Assembly (NCBI GenBank): GCA_949358305.1
Contig: OX442321.1
Coordinates: 5,545,605 to 5,605,604 of the forward strand
DNA from: Strigamia acuminata
Taxonomy: Eukaryota > Arthropoda > Chilopoda > Geophilomorpha > Linotaeniidae
Direction of reading: 5' to 3'
Length of the DNA stretch: 60,000 nucleotides
Part shown: piece after piece, positions 1 through 9,428 of the stretch
How the letters are laid out: every line of letters starts with the position of its first letter
How positions within the stretch are numbered: position 1 is the stretch's first letter
Program-made: the position numbers and the translations under genes
The notes under the pieces: model-generated
What the model was told of the DNA's origin: nothing
Database searches by the model: none
What the model saw: the letters and a program-made list of their open reading frames with translations, nothing else

Positions 1-346
1 CCTGCGACGGCTGGGCGCTGGATTTCCTCCTTCTTGACTCCGTCTCGTTGGTGGAACGTTCTCGTACGCCGACGGAACGTTTTCCCGACGTTTTCTTCAA
101 ACGCGACGTCTCACAAACGTCCGCACTCCCACGACTAAATCACCTCGATAAACGATTACCCACACGACTCGGGTCTCTGCTCGGCACGACGGCGCGACAG
201 ACGACCGTGACGGTGGCGAAAACGTCTCGGTTACGTTACACAAATCCAACTTGGACGACACCCACGACTCGGATCTCACTCGGCACGCCGGCACGAGTGA
301 CGACCTTGACGGCGGGTCGCCAAACTTGGCAAAATACAAATATCTC

Positions 347-477
347 GTCGCCTGTTTAGCGACAAGAAAGAAATCTCACAACAACAAGCAGGTTGTTGCA
401 AGAAACGGGCTCTCGTGATAACAATGTGGTTATCACAAGAAAATATCTCGTAATAGTGGGTTCACTATTACAAGAAA
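347..477 (-). repeat. Array of four hairpins with constant flanks (3' LTR copy)
   Basis: Four successive inverted repeats each follow TCTC and precede AAGAAA on the plus strand, but their stems differ. They are GTCGC/GCGAC (347-363), CAACAAC/GTTGTTG (379-398), GTGATAAC/GTTATCAC (415-436) and GTAATAGTG/CACTATTAC (450-471). All stems are perfect. Constant flanks with different but self-complementary stems suggest a structural role rather than simple sequence duplication. Confidence 0.85.
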
Positions 478-590
478 ATGATGAGTCTTAAAAATCTTGG
501 CAAATTAGCCACAAAATCACAGCAGAGTTTTCAGGTTTTTCTGGATGCAATTTCACGTGGTGGTTTCAACAAGGTTTTCAAAGTAAGACT

Positions 591-632
591 GAAGTGTTTC
601 TGCTAAATTTCCTTATTAGCAGGAAACACTTC
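591..632 (-). repeat. Long imperfect hairpin in LTR
   Basis: Positions 591-606 pair with 616-632 with one bulged base, giving a 16-bp stem over a 9-nt loop. It is followed by three more tight inverted repeats in the same LTR: 656-671 (7 bp), 745-761 (8 bp around one base) and 773-786 (6 bp). The counterpart in the other LTR is at 13806-13847. Confidence 0.8.
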
Positions 633-1050
633 CTGTATTGCTTAGCTTGTGGGTGGGTTGCCCTGGCAACCTCCCGCTCAGCTGTTTTCTGCAGACAGGC
701 AGAGTTCTAAAAATAGCTACTAATTACTCAATTATGCTGCTGTCATTTTGTGGCACAAAATAATAATAAAACTGCCAATTTTGGCAACTTTCAAGACTCA
801 AAATAAATTCAACTGGTTTATAATTCAAATGCATATATTTTATTCGGTTTTCATACAAAATAATGACCTTGAACTCGAATTAACTTATTTCGAGATAAAA
901 ATGCAAAATAATAATAAAATAAAGCAAACTTTTGCTAAATGCACTAAATAAATAAAATTCGGAATTGTTTATTTCCTTTTGCTCGAAATTGTCTTGTTTC
1001 CGAAGCAATAAAATAAAACATAATTTCCCGGTGGCACCCGGGCCACCGCA

Positions 1051-1064
1051 CTTCCCCTCTTTTT
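1051..1064 (-). other. Polypurine tract of the large Ty3 element
   Basis: In element orientation the sequence AAAAAGAGGGGAAG lies immediately before the LTR start TGCGGTGG. This is the usual plus-strand primer position and it fixes the LTR boundary at 1050. Confidence 0.85.
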
Positions 1065-1090
1065 GGGAGGTTTTCCCAAAACCGACATCT

Positions 1091-3529
1091 TTACCAAACA
1101 ACCCCTTTCGTCTCAGGAATAGCCACGGGAGTTGCATTCTCGGAAATTGAGAACTTTGGCAATCCGCGGGCTGGGCCAGACATCATCCCCGTATTGACGT
1201 GTAACCAAACGTCACGAATGTCTGCCGTCTTCTTGAGAACATGGTCGTAATTCATTTCGAATTTCTCTTCCTCGCTGCTCGGGGCTCGGCGTACTGCAAT
1301 GAGTTGGCGATGACGCGATCGGTATTGCAACTCGCGCACAGATTTTTCAAGCCATTTAAACGCCTCTTTGCAAAGAGTGGAGCTGTTCTTTAACAAAGCT
1401 CTCGTGCCATCGGAAAACTTTAACTTGGGGTAATAGTACCTGATTTTGCCGTACTCCATATTTTGGATCATAGAAACGGTTTGTACTTCCTCTTTTCCGC
1501 TGGCGGACGGCCCCACTGAACAGATCCCTGACTCTGTCGCGTTGGTGGTTGAGGTCAGCGCCCGATACACTGCTGGCACATAGGTGACTGACGGCATGTA
1601 TGTCACATAAGGGCGGCTGACTTGAGCAAATGCCGTGGTGGCAGGGGCGATTGCAACTGTCGGTGCTGCCTTTGGTCTAAATGGGGCCCCCGCAGGTCTC
1701 CACAATGCACAAGCTTGTGCGCCGAACGTTTGCGAGTCTCGACGCTTTTCCATTTCCTCCAACCTCATCGTCCACTCCTGTCTCAGACGTGTTGCGCTCT
1801 GATTGCATGTCTCTCCATTCGCCAAATTTGCATACACCAAATTGCTCCGAAGCAACACCGCATCATAGAGGATTGACTTCCAGTTGGTAAGCATTTCAGG
1901 CGGAATTCCTAATGGCGTTGTATACAACACAGTATCGCCTATGAACGACGCCTCATCGGTGTAGAATACCCCCGGAAACAGTAGGCGTTGCTGCACTTTC
2001 ACTGTTTTCTTCTGGAATTTTTGCAGCCAGCGTTCAGTTTGCTCCCTCAGTGGTACTTGCACAAATTCCCTGGCCAAACGCTTCATCTCGTTCACCGCTT
2101 CATTGAGCTGGGCGGCCTGATATCCATCCAAATTTGTGAGGACCAGTTTCTGGGTGTTCAGCGGGTATTTCAAGTAGCTGCGCCACAATCTGTAGAAATC
2201 CTTGTCATAGTCTTCTTGGGGTCTCATTGGTTGCTCCCCTGGGCACAATGCGAGTTCTGGGACCGGAATCGAGTGGTCCATCAGTGGAATGGGTCCCTCC
2301 ATTGGCAACGTGTGTGGATCTACAGCTGGCGTCTTCTTTTCCTTCAAACGATCACGTTCAATCGATTTTTTCGGACGCAACATTTTTGGCTTCTTTTTCG
2401 CTTTAGGTGGTTTGACTTTCAGCGCCATCAGTTCTTGCAATTGGGGAGGTGGAGGTGGGGCTTCCAGCTCTACTGATGCCTCTTGAGTCAAGCTTGGTAC
2501 CTGAATGGTCATCATTTCCTCAGGTGAGGATGGCCGTGGTGATGGAGTGTCAGGTACATCCTTGTGTGGTGCTGGACTCTGGAACACCGACGAGTCTTCT
2601 CCTCCTGTAGCGACTGCTTCCTTCCCTGCGTCCGACGAATACTCCGATTCTTCTGCCTCGTCGACAATCACGAAATCCTCTTGCCACGAGTCGTCCCACT
2701 CAACCAACGGGATGATGGGCTCGTCGGGGTCGCAGGTGCCCTTGATTTTGATTAAAAGTGCATCCTTTCTTGACATCGGCAGAGTAATTTCGCGTTGTGC
2801 CTTCGACTTTTTATGCGACCTTCTGCATTTTTTTGCTCTCTTTGGTGGCGTGACTTCGCGTGCTTCTTCATGCCACTCGATGGGAGAATGTCGACTTCTT
2901 CTCGCGCGCTGATCTTCGAGACGTTCCCAATCCTTCATCGCTTTAGTTGGAGCATATCGTCTGCGCGGTCGATTTCGGTTGGTGTTTGCAACTCGATTCC
3001 CCACGGCTCCAGTTAGATGCAATTGATGCATCTGAGTCTGCGTTTTTGCGAAATGTTCGGGTGGTGACGTCACAGGCGGGCCTCCTAGCTTTTCCTGCTC
3101 TTCTAAAAAAGCTTGTTGTTTGACTATAAATTCTGCTGCTACTGGGCCAGCTTCCGCCTTGATCCTCGCCATGACTCGCTTGGCAAACTTTTGCCGATTT
3201 GTTGTCGGGTCGCAATACACTTCATAATCCTTTGCCTCTTCGTAAACCATTGGATATAATTCCGCCAGTAACTCATTGAAAATGGGTCCATGCGGGTCTT
3301 CCAGTTCGGATATGATTTGACGTAAGGCGTGCGCTTCCAATGTGTCTCCATGGCAGATTCGCTTCGTGGTCCCCCAATATTTTTTGATTTGGTTGGTGAG
3401 CCACTTCCGAGTTATCCAAGCGTCATATCCTAGTCGCTTGAACACTATTTGAATCTTGTCCGGGATCCTTCCACGGAAGATGTTTAGTCTAATAATTGCA
3501 CCTTCTGGAATCGCCTCCCAGGACGCCAT
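1091..3529 (-). CDS. Unknown 812-aa third ORF of the Ty3 element
   Basis: This long intact ORF lies downstream of pol, where envelope genes sit in some Ty3 elements. I do not recognise it. It has no obvious signal peptide, no membrane-spanning stretch and no fusion-like segment, so the sequence does not support an env call. Seen from N to C: a mixed N-terminal domain rich in W and K; a very basic patch near residues 225-250 (PPKRAKKCRRSHKKSK) that could be a nuclear signal; an acidic, Pro-rich disordered middle (about 280-420); and an apparently folded, Leu-rich C-terminal half. The start is the first ATG, in a good context (aagccATGG), with possible splice acceptors just upstream. It stops 26 bases before the polypurine tract. 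It may come from a spliced RNA because pol ends 1 kb upstream. It could be an accessory or captured gene. Confidence 0.75.
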   Translation of the reverse strand: MASWEAIPEGAIIRLNIFRGRIPDKIQIVFKRLGYDAWITRKWLTNQIKKYWGTTKRICHGDTLEAHALRQIISELEDPHGPIFNELLAELYPMVYEEAKDYEVYCDPTTNRQKFAKRVMARIKAEAGPVAAEFIVKQQAFLEEQEKLGGPPVTSPPEHFAKTQTQMHQLHLTGAVGNRVANTNRNRPRRRYAPTKAMKDWERLEDQRARRSRHSPIEWHEEAREVTPPKRAKKCRRSHKKSKAQREITLPMSRKDALLIKIKGTCDPDEPIIPLVEWDDSWQEDFVIVDEAEESEYSSDAGKEAVATGGEDSSVFQSPAPHKDVPDTPSPRPSSPEEMMTIQVPSLTQEASVELEAPPPPPQLQELMALKVKPPKAKKKPKMLRPKKSIERDRLKEKKTPAVDPHTLPMEGPIPLMDHSIPVPELALCPGEQPMRPQEDYDKDFYRLWRSYLKYPLNTQKLVLTNLDGYQAAQLNEAVNEMKRLAREFVQVPLREQTERWLQKFQKKTVKVQQRLLFPGVFYTDEASFIGDTVLYTTPLGIPPEMLTNWKSILYDAVLLRSNLVYANLANGETCNQSATRLRQEWTMRLEEMEKRRDSQTFGAQACALWRPAGAPFRPKAAPTVAIAPATTAFAQVSRPYVTYMPSVTYVPAVYRALTSTTNATESGICSVGPSASGKEEVQTVSMIQNMEYGKIRYYYPKLKFSDGTRALLKNSSTLCKEAFKWLEKSVRELQYRSRHRQLIAVRRAPSSEEEKFEMNYDHVLKKTADIRDVWLHVNTGMMSGPARGLPKFSISENATPVAIPETKGVVW

Positions 3530-4532
3530 GGCTTGTTCAGTCTATCAAAAGAATGTTATTTAATAAATATTTTCGATATAATAACAATTCCTTGTGTGTG
3601 TGACATTTATTTTAGCATTTTCGATAAAATATTGTTTTCTAATTTGATTTCGGGCCGCTAGATGGCGTCCCCTCTGCATGGCATGCGGAGTTTTATCTTT
3701 TTTGACGAAATTATTTTAGACAATTTTGTCTTTCTGACTCGAAAATCTGCCTAATTTTTTCTTTTATCGTTAATTCCTTATTTTGTCACACACTTCTTGT
3801 TTCTTCCATGTGCATGTCAATGTGTTTAAGTTTTGTTTCAAACTTTGCCATTTTGGTTCCGTAATTGAACGCAAGATGGCGTCCGCTCTCATGCTATTTA
3901 TGGCAATTTTCACTTCGATTCCCGTACCCGCATTTAATTTTTTGTTATATTTTTCAATTAAACGTCTCAAATTTATGCTTTAAAATTCTTTTTTATGAAT
4001 CGTTTTGCCTTTTAACTTATGAATAGTAAAAATTCGGACAATTTTTTCCCTTTTACCATTCATTTCTGAGAGTGAACCTTTTAATTCTCTAATAAACTTT
4101 CTCATTTCTAACTTTGATCACATTGACATACACATTTATGTGAAGGAAACGTTTTCTATCGACTTATTTGTCGCATTTCTAATTGAATATTTTTTCAACT
4201 TTTGACTACCTTGTCTAAAATTTCCTTTTCTTTCTGACGTTCATCATCCGAACCGTCTGCTTGACGTTCTCGCGACATCTTTCCCGATTAATCTCCGCTT
4301 TTCGTTGTTGTTGGTCGTCACACACGTTTTCTCCGCTCCAGTTGTGGTTGGTTTCAGTCAAGAATATCCAATTTTGTTTTGTTTTTGTCAAATATCCTCA
4401 GAGCTTTAATAATTCACACTTGTTGTTTTGGTTAAGTGTCTCGAACTACAGCTGTTCCCTTCGGCGACCAATCACAACGCAGCAATGACGTCGTCCATTT
4501 CCGGACTTCCGAGCGACGTCCTAGCTCTATTT
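3530..4532 (-). other. 1-kb non-coding spacer between pol and the third ORF
   Basis: AT-rich with no convincing ORF. Two short similar stretches around 3660 and 3870 share agatggcgtcc. Element-sense AG dinucleotides just upstream of 3529 could serve as a splice acceptor for the third ORF. I see no tandem repeat or hairpin array here. Confidence 0.5.
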
Positions 4533-7500
4533 TTAGAGATACTCCGGAGGCTTTATCTTCGCCCTATCGCGAAGTGGGTATTGTTTCAAAGCCTTTCTTT
4601 TTTCGCGAGAATTCAATTGTTGATATTTCTTTTTGATTTCAACTTTCTTTTCCACTCTCTTTCCCCTCTTTTTGGAAAATGAAGCAGCTTGCTTTTCATT
4701 TCCAAAAACATCATTTTCTGGGGTGATTAGTGGAATGTCTGCATCCGTGTCGTTTGAACTTTCTACATCACATTTTTCTGCACACTCATTTGCAGCTTCT
4801 GCACCTTGCACCTTTTCTGCATTTGGTGAATTTTCTGCACTTTGTGCACTAGTTTGTGCAATTTCTATATCTCGTGCGACATCTTGCACATTTCTGTGCA
4901 CAGATTCCACACTTTCTGCGCCTTGCGCACTGTCGTTATCGTGAACGTTTTCTGCACGTTCTTGATTTTGCATGTCGTCTGCACTTTGTGCATTTGCAAT
5001 TTCTTGCGTTTCGACGACTTCCCCCAAATCAAAATTGACTTCAAAATTTTGCGAATTTGGCAAGTCTGACTGTTTTTGTGTTTCTTGTGCATTAGTTGAC
5101 GTTTGCACATTTTCTGCGACTTCCGTACTTGGCACCTTTTCTGCCTCTTCCACTACTTCTGAATTCTCCCCTCTTGCTGGAATGTCATCGAATAAGGTGT
5201 TTACCACCTCAGCATTGGGGTTACTTTTAGTTTGGCCTTTTAACCAAATTTCTTGGTTAAATTCAGGGAAGTAGGGTGACAATTCGGATTTGTGAATTGA
5301 GTTAAAAATTCGATTGTCTTTTAGCCGGCGCAATCTGGCAGCTCCACCCTGATGTATTTGGGTAATAACATAGGGGCCAGTACGCTTGTCCGCGATACTC
5401 GCAGAAATACCAGCTGAGGCCTTTGAGAGCGCGTGGTTTTCTCTCCAAACAAGATCATTGATTTTGAAGTTCTCAAATTTGGCATCATCTTGATGATTGC
5501 GCACTCTCTCTCTTAAGTCTACAATATGCGCCATCATGTGGTGGTACGTGTCGCTTATCACTCTTTGTAATCTTTGGACATACTCGTGGGGCCGTTTTGG
5601 GTCAATCCGAAGAATTCCATCGAGAACTCTCGGATCCCAAGGAATACGAAGCTCTCTGCCACAATTGAGATAAGCAGGAGAGTATCCTCGACCCCTTGAC
5701 TCCGTTGACCTGATGCTGAACGCTATTTCTCTTAAATATTCGTCCCAGCGGCGGTGCAGGTCAGTAAAAATCGCAATGACGTATTTGATGTCTCTGTTGA
5801 GCCTTTCGACTGGGTTGGCTTGTGGATGATACGGGGAAGTGAATTTTGGGATAATTTTGAAACGTTTGCAAAACTCCTTGTAGATTCGCGCTTTAAATTG
5901 CGGGCCATTGTCGGATATTATTTTTAGAGGAAATCCCCAGTCCATGGACGTGTCGTAAACACAGTCAGATATTATTTGGGCTGTGGGGTCCTCCAATGGG
6001 TACAATTTTGGCCAGTGAGTCGCAACATCCAAAATAACCAAAATATAGTTGTTCCCTTCGATCGTCCTTGGTTTTGGGCCTGTCAGATCAATGCTCAAGC
6101 ACTCAAATGGTGCATAAGGCCCAATTTCAGCCGGCTCAACTTTAGTTTTTGGTCGTGGTTTGCACGCCTGACATCTGACACAGTGCTTGATGAATTTTGC
6201 CGTGTCTCTTTTCATGCCGTCCCAAACGTAAATGCAGCGCATCCGGTAAAGCGTTCTTGCGATACCGCTATGGCTCGCCAGTGGGTGGCCGTGCATTAAC
6301 CAAAGTACTCGAAATCTCAACGACTTTGGTACCACAACTTTTAGTGCACTATTATCCTCGCCTAGCTCGTCGGAAATCGTTGGTTGATACCGCATGAGCA
6401 GATCTTCCTCGAGGATATGTCTGGTTGCTAATACTTTGAAATTTCTTCTTTGAAGGCGCGTCGTGACATGTGGTGGGAATTGTTGTGTTTCCAGATAGAA
6501 GCGGATGATTTGACAATGTTTGTCTGCCTTTTGCTCGGCTATAAATTCCTCGCGAGTAGGTGGAGTGCAATTTAATTGCTCTGTCACTTTGAGGATGAAG
6601 GCATTTGCCATCGCATTGTCGGATTTTGGCATGTATCGCCATTCTTCCTCCTCGCGCAATTTTTGCTTCGTCTCTGCCGTTGGTGCAACATACAAATTGC
6701 ACCAATAAGCGACCATTGGATCGTCAGGGGCTTTCGGCGTAGGCAGCTGGTTCCAATTCTTAATTTCCCAAGAATGGACCTCTGTCGGGCAATAACGGAT
6801 ATCACCATCAGCTTCTCCGCATTCATCTTCACCACTTGCCAAATCTGTTGGCGCACGCGACAATGCATCAGCAAGCACATTGGTTGGACCCTTGACGTAC
6901 TGGATTTTAAAACTATACGACATGAGTTCCATTTGCCATCTGGCAAGACGACCAGTGGGCTCATCCAATCCCATGAGCCATTTCAAGGCCTGATGGTCAG
7001 TCTGTACAGTGAAATGGGTGAATTCCAGATATTCTCGGAATTTTCGTAGCGCCCAAATGACCGCCAGACATTCGAGGTCTGTAACGCTGTAATTCAGTTC
7101 TGCTGCCTGCAGGCTGCGGCTAGCATACACGCAGGGGACCTCGAGTTCTTGCCCGTTGACCATGTTCTTTTGCATTAATGCCGCTCCGAGCCCTTTTTTG
7201 CTTGCGTCGGTGTAAACAATAAATGGACGGGTTAAGTCTGGCAACGCCATTGTTTCTGAGTCAGTGAGTAATTTTTTGACTTCATCAAACGCTCGTTGGT
7301 GGTCTCCTGTCCACACGAAATCAATGCCCTTTTTTAAGAGCGGACGCAGGGGCTCGGCCACAGTGGCCAAATCCTTCAAAAGTCTGTGAAAAAAGTTCAC
7401 CATTCCAAGAAAGCGCTGTAACTCGGTGAGATTGGTTGGCGCTGGAAACTTAGTAATGGCGTCCACTTTTTTCGGATCTGCACTCACACCATTGACTCCC

Positions 7501-9421
7501 AAATTATAGCCTAAAAATTTTAGCTCTTTGCGACAAAATTTCGACTTTTCAGGATTCACGTGCAAGCCAGCTCTTTCCAATTTTGATAAGACGTCGTCAA
7601 CATGGCGCATGTGCTCTTCGTATGTTTTCGACACAATGACGATGTCATCCAAGTACGCCCAGGCGTATTTGCGATATGCATCGCCGAGCACTTTCTCGAT
7701 TAGGCGCTGGAATGTCGTGGGCGCATTGACAAGCCCAAATGGCATGACATTAAACATTAGGCGCCCAATCGGGCTCCAAAACGCCGTCTTTGGTCTATCT
7801 TCTGGGCGCAACTCAATCTGCCAGTAACCCTTGGTCAGATCTATTGTCGTCACCCAGTTGAACTCTCCTAGTTCTCGCAGAATCTCCGTGATCGTGGGCA
7901 TTTGGGGCGGATCATACAAAGTATGCTCATTTATCGGCCGATAGTCGATGCATAACCGAGGATCTGATCCGGTTTTTGACACTAATACGATCCGCGCAGC
8001 ATAATCTCCCTCCGCATCCGACACAAAACCTTTGTCCTTGAACTCTTGGCAGAGTTGGCGCAAAATTTCGCGCTTTTGCGGATTCCAGCTTCGAAATGGC
8101 ACTCTGATAGGCTTTTTTGTGTCCAATTCGATTGTATGCTGCAAAACATGTGTTTTCCCTGGCGTTTTGGTGAGAATTTTCTCATGCTTTCTAAGTACTG
8201 CTTCTAACTGAAGAGCCTCTGTTAGCTGAAGTTTGGCTTCTTCTACCAAGTTGTCTACGCCATTGTCCATTCTCAATCTTGCATTGAAAGCATTGTAACA
8301 TGTTTCTTTTGCAAAAGTCCGGAATGTTGATTCTGGTTGTTCTAACGTTTTTTCCCATTTATCCAGCACGGACTGCGGAACGTATGGAGTTGGTACTTCC
8401 AAAGTGGTTATGAAATTCCACTTTCCGCTGAGGGGATTCGGCTGGATTCTCATTCTTTTCATGACATCATTCCCCATGAGCATGAAATGCATCTCATGTG
8501 GCAACACCAAAAAATAGTGCAACATCATGCCGTGTGTCCATCGGAATAATATTCGAATTGAACCGATCGGTTGAACTTTTTTGTCCGCTGTGTTTATGGC
8601 CATGTTAGGCCCGACTTTGGTAATTTTATCTTCCAAGCCCATTGCTTTCACTAGCGGCAGTGACACACAACTTCTGTTGGCACCCGAATCTAATGTTGCT
8701 GCTATGCTTCCACTTTCAGTGAGAATGTCCATTGTTGTCATTCCTCCTAGTTGTTCGTCGTCGGGGATTAAAACGTTGAAGACTCTTATTCTTGGGCCTC
8801 CTTCTGGGGCTAGCTTTGGAAGTTCGTACAGTAATGGATCCCACTCGACAGGTTCGACTGGTGTGTTCACCATCCAAGCCGCCTCTGAGGGGTCATTCTC
8901 ATATGAATTTTTCACATTGGCCCAAAAAATTGTCGCTTCGTTTTCCTCATCAAGTCCCACCTCCTTCAGTGCTTGTGTAATTTCATTCACAAAATATGTG
9001 TTGTCAACTTCTTTAATTTCCTCACTTTCTGGAATTGTTGTTAATTCTGATAATGGGAATTGTAATTTGACAATTTTGCCGTCTTCAGGTTTGCAAGTTA
9101 CTTCATCTTGAGCAACTCGCATTGTCCCTATGGCTTCTGGAGGCGTTAATACACAAGGAATCTTTTCCTTTGCAACAAGAGCACTCTCAATTGCTTCTTT
9201 CTTTTCGACTTTAGGAGATTCTAACTCTGGTGGCGGAAATCTAATTGACACTATTTCTCCGCCAATGATTTCACAAATCATTTCTCCTTTACTTTTCCCC
9301 GTCTCTGGATCGATAGAGGGTGACACTTCTTTTTTATTTGCAGTTACGCCTTCACTTTCCTGCAATTCTTCCGATTTATTTGATGGCGCGGGATCCTGAT
9401 TTACTGGTCCCGCGCTCGCAA
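4533..9421 (-). CDS. pol: Ty3/gypsy Pol: protease, RT, RNase H, integrase
   Basis: Polyprotein of about 1,610 residues from the first TTG in frame at 9365. There is no ATG near the start; the frame opens through the frameshift site at 9422-9428, so it is probably made as Gag-Pol. Counting from 9365, the order is: aspartic protease with DSGA near 223; reverse transcriptase with YLDD near 571; RNase H (YTDASKKG near 720); integrase zinc finger (H..H..CVRC near 1025-1070); and DDE core with DLTG, SDNG and the E of NPVERLNR near 1092, 1152 and 1187. A GPY-like module follows, then a low-complexity tail rich in Asn, Ala, Gln and Glu (about 1400-1550) and a basic end. All catalytic residues are present and there are no stops. 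Best match is the Ty3/gypsy superfamily; the clade is not determined. Confidence 0.95.
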
Positions 9422-9428
9422 GTTTTTT
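9386..9428 (-). promoter_or_regulatory. Programmed -1 ribosomal frameshift signal (gag to pol)
   Basis: In element sense the gag frame reads CAA AAA AAC TTG, giving the classic heptamer A AAA AAC (9428-9422). A 6-nt spacer follows, then a perfect 8-bp stem GCGCGGGA/TCCCGCGC (9415-9408 with 9393-9386) around a 14-nt loop that holds the gag stop TAA (9403-9401). Slipping back one base puts ribosomes into the pol frame, which is open through this point. Heptamer, phase, spacer and stem all fit the known rules. Confidence 0.88.

Larger units (their letters stand above)
1..1050 (-). repeat. 3' LTR, partial
   Basis: Positions 1-1050 repeat 13216-14265. In element orientation the LTR starts TGCGGTGGCC at 1050, directly after the polypurine tract, and its last 383 bp lie outside the window. 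The small reading frames inside (around 48-359 and 748-951) are duplicated only because the LTR is; I do not regard them as genes. The LTR is packed with short hairpins, described separately. Confidence 0.93.

Noticed and set aside
48-359. Small LTR reading frames repeated at 13263-13574
   Set aside because: Duplicated only as part of the LTRs; composition driven by ACG-rich repeats.
1091-3529. Envelope gene call for the third ORF
   Set aside because: No signal peptide, membrane helix or fusion-type segment visible.
8581-9111. 176-codon plus-strand frame
   Set aside because: Antisense to the protease part of pol; Ser-rich by base composition.
9363-9365. TTG at 9365 as a true start of pol
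   Set aside because: The frame is open up to the slippery site; expression by frameshift is the simpler explanation.
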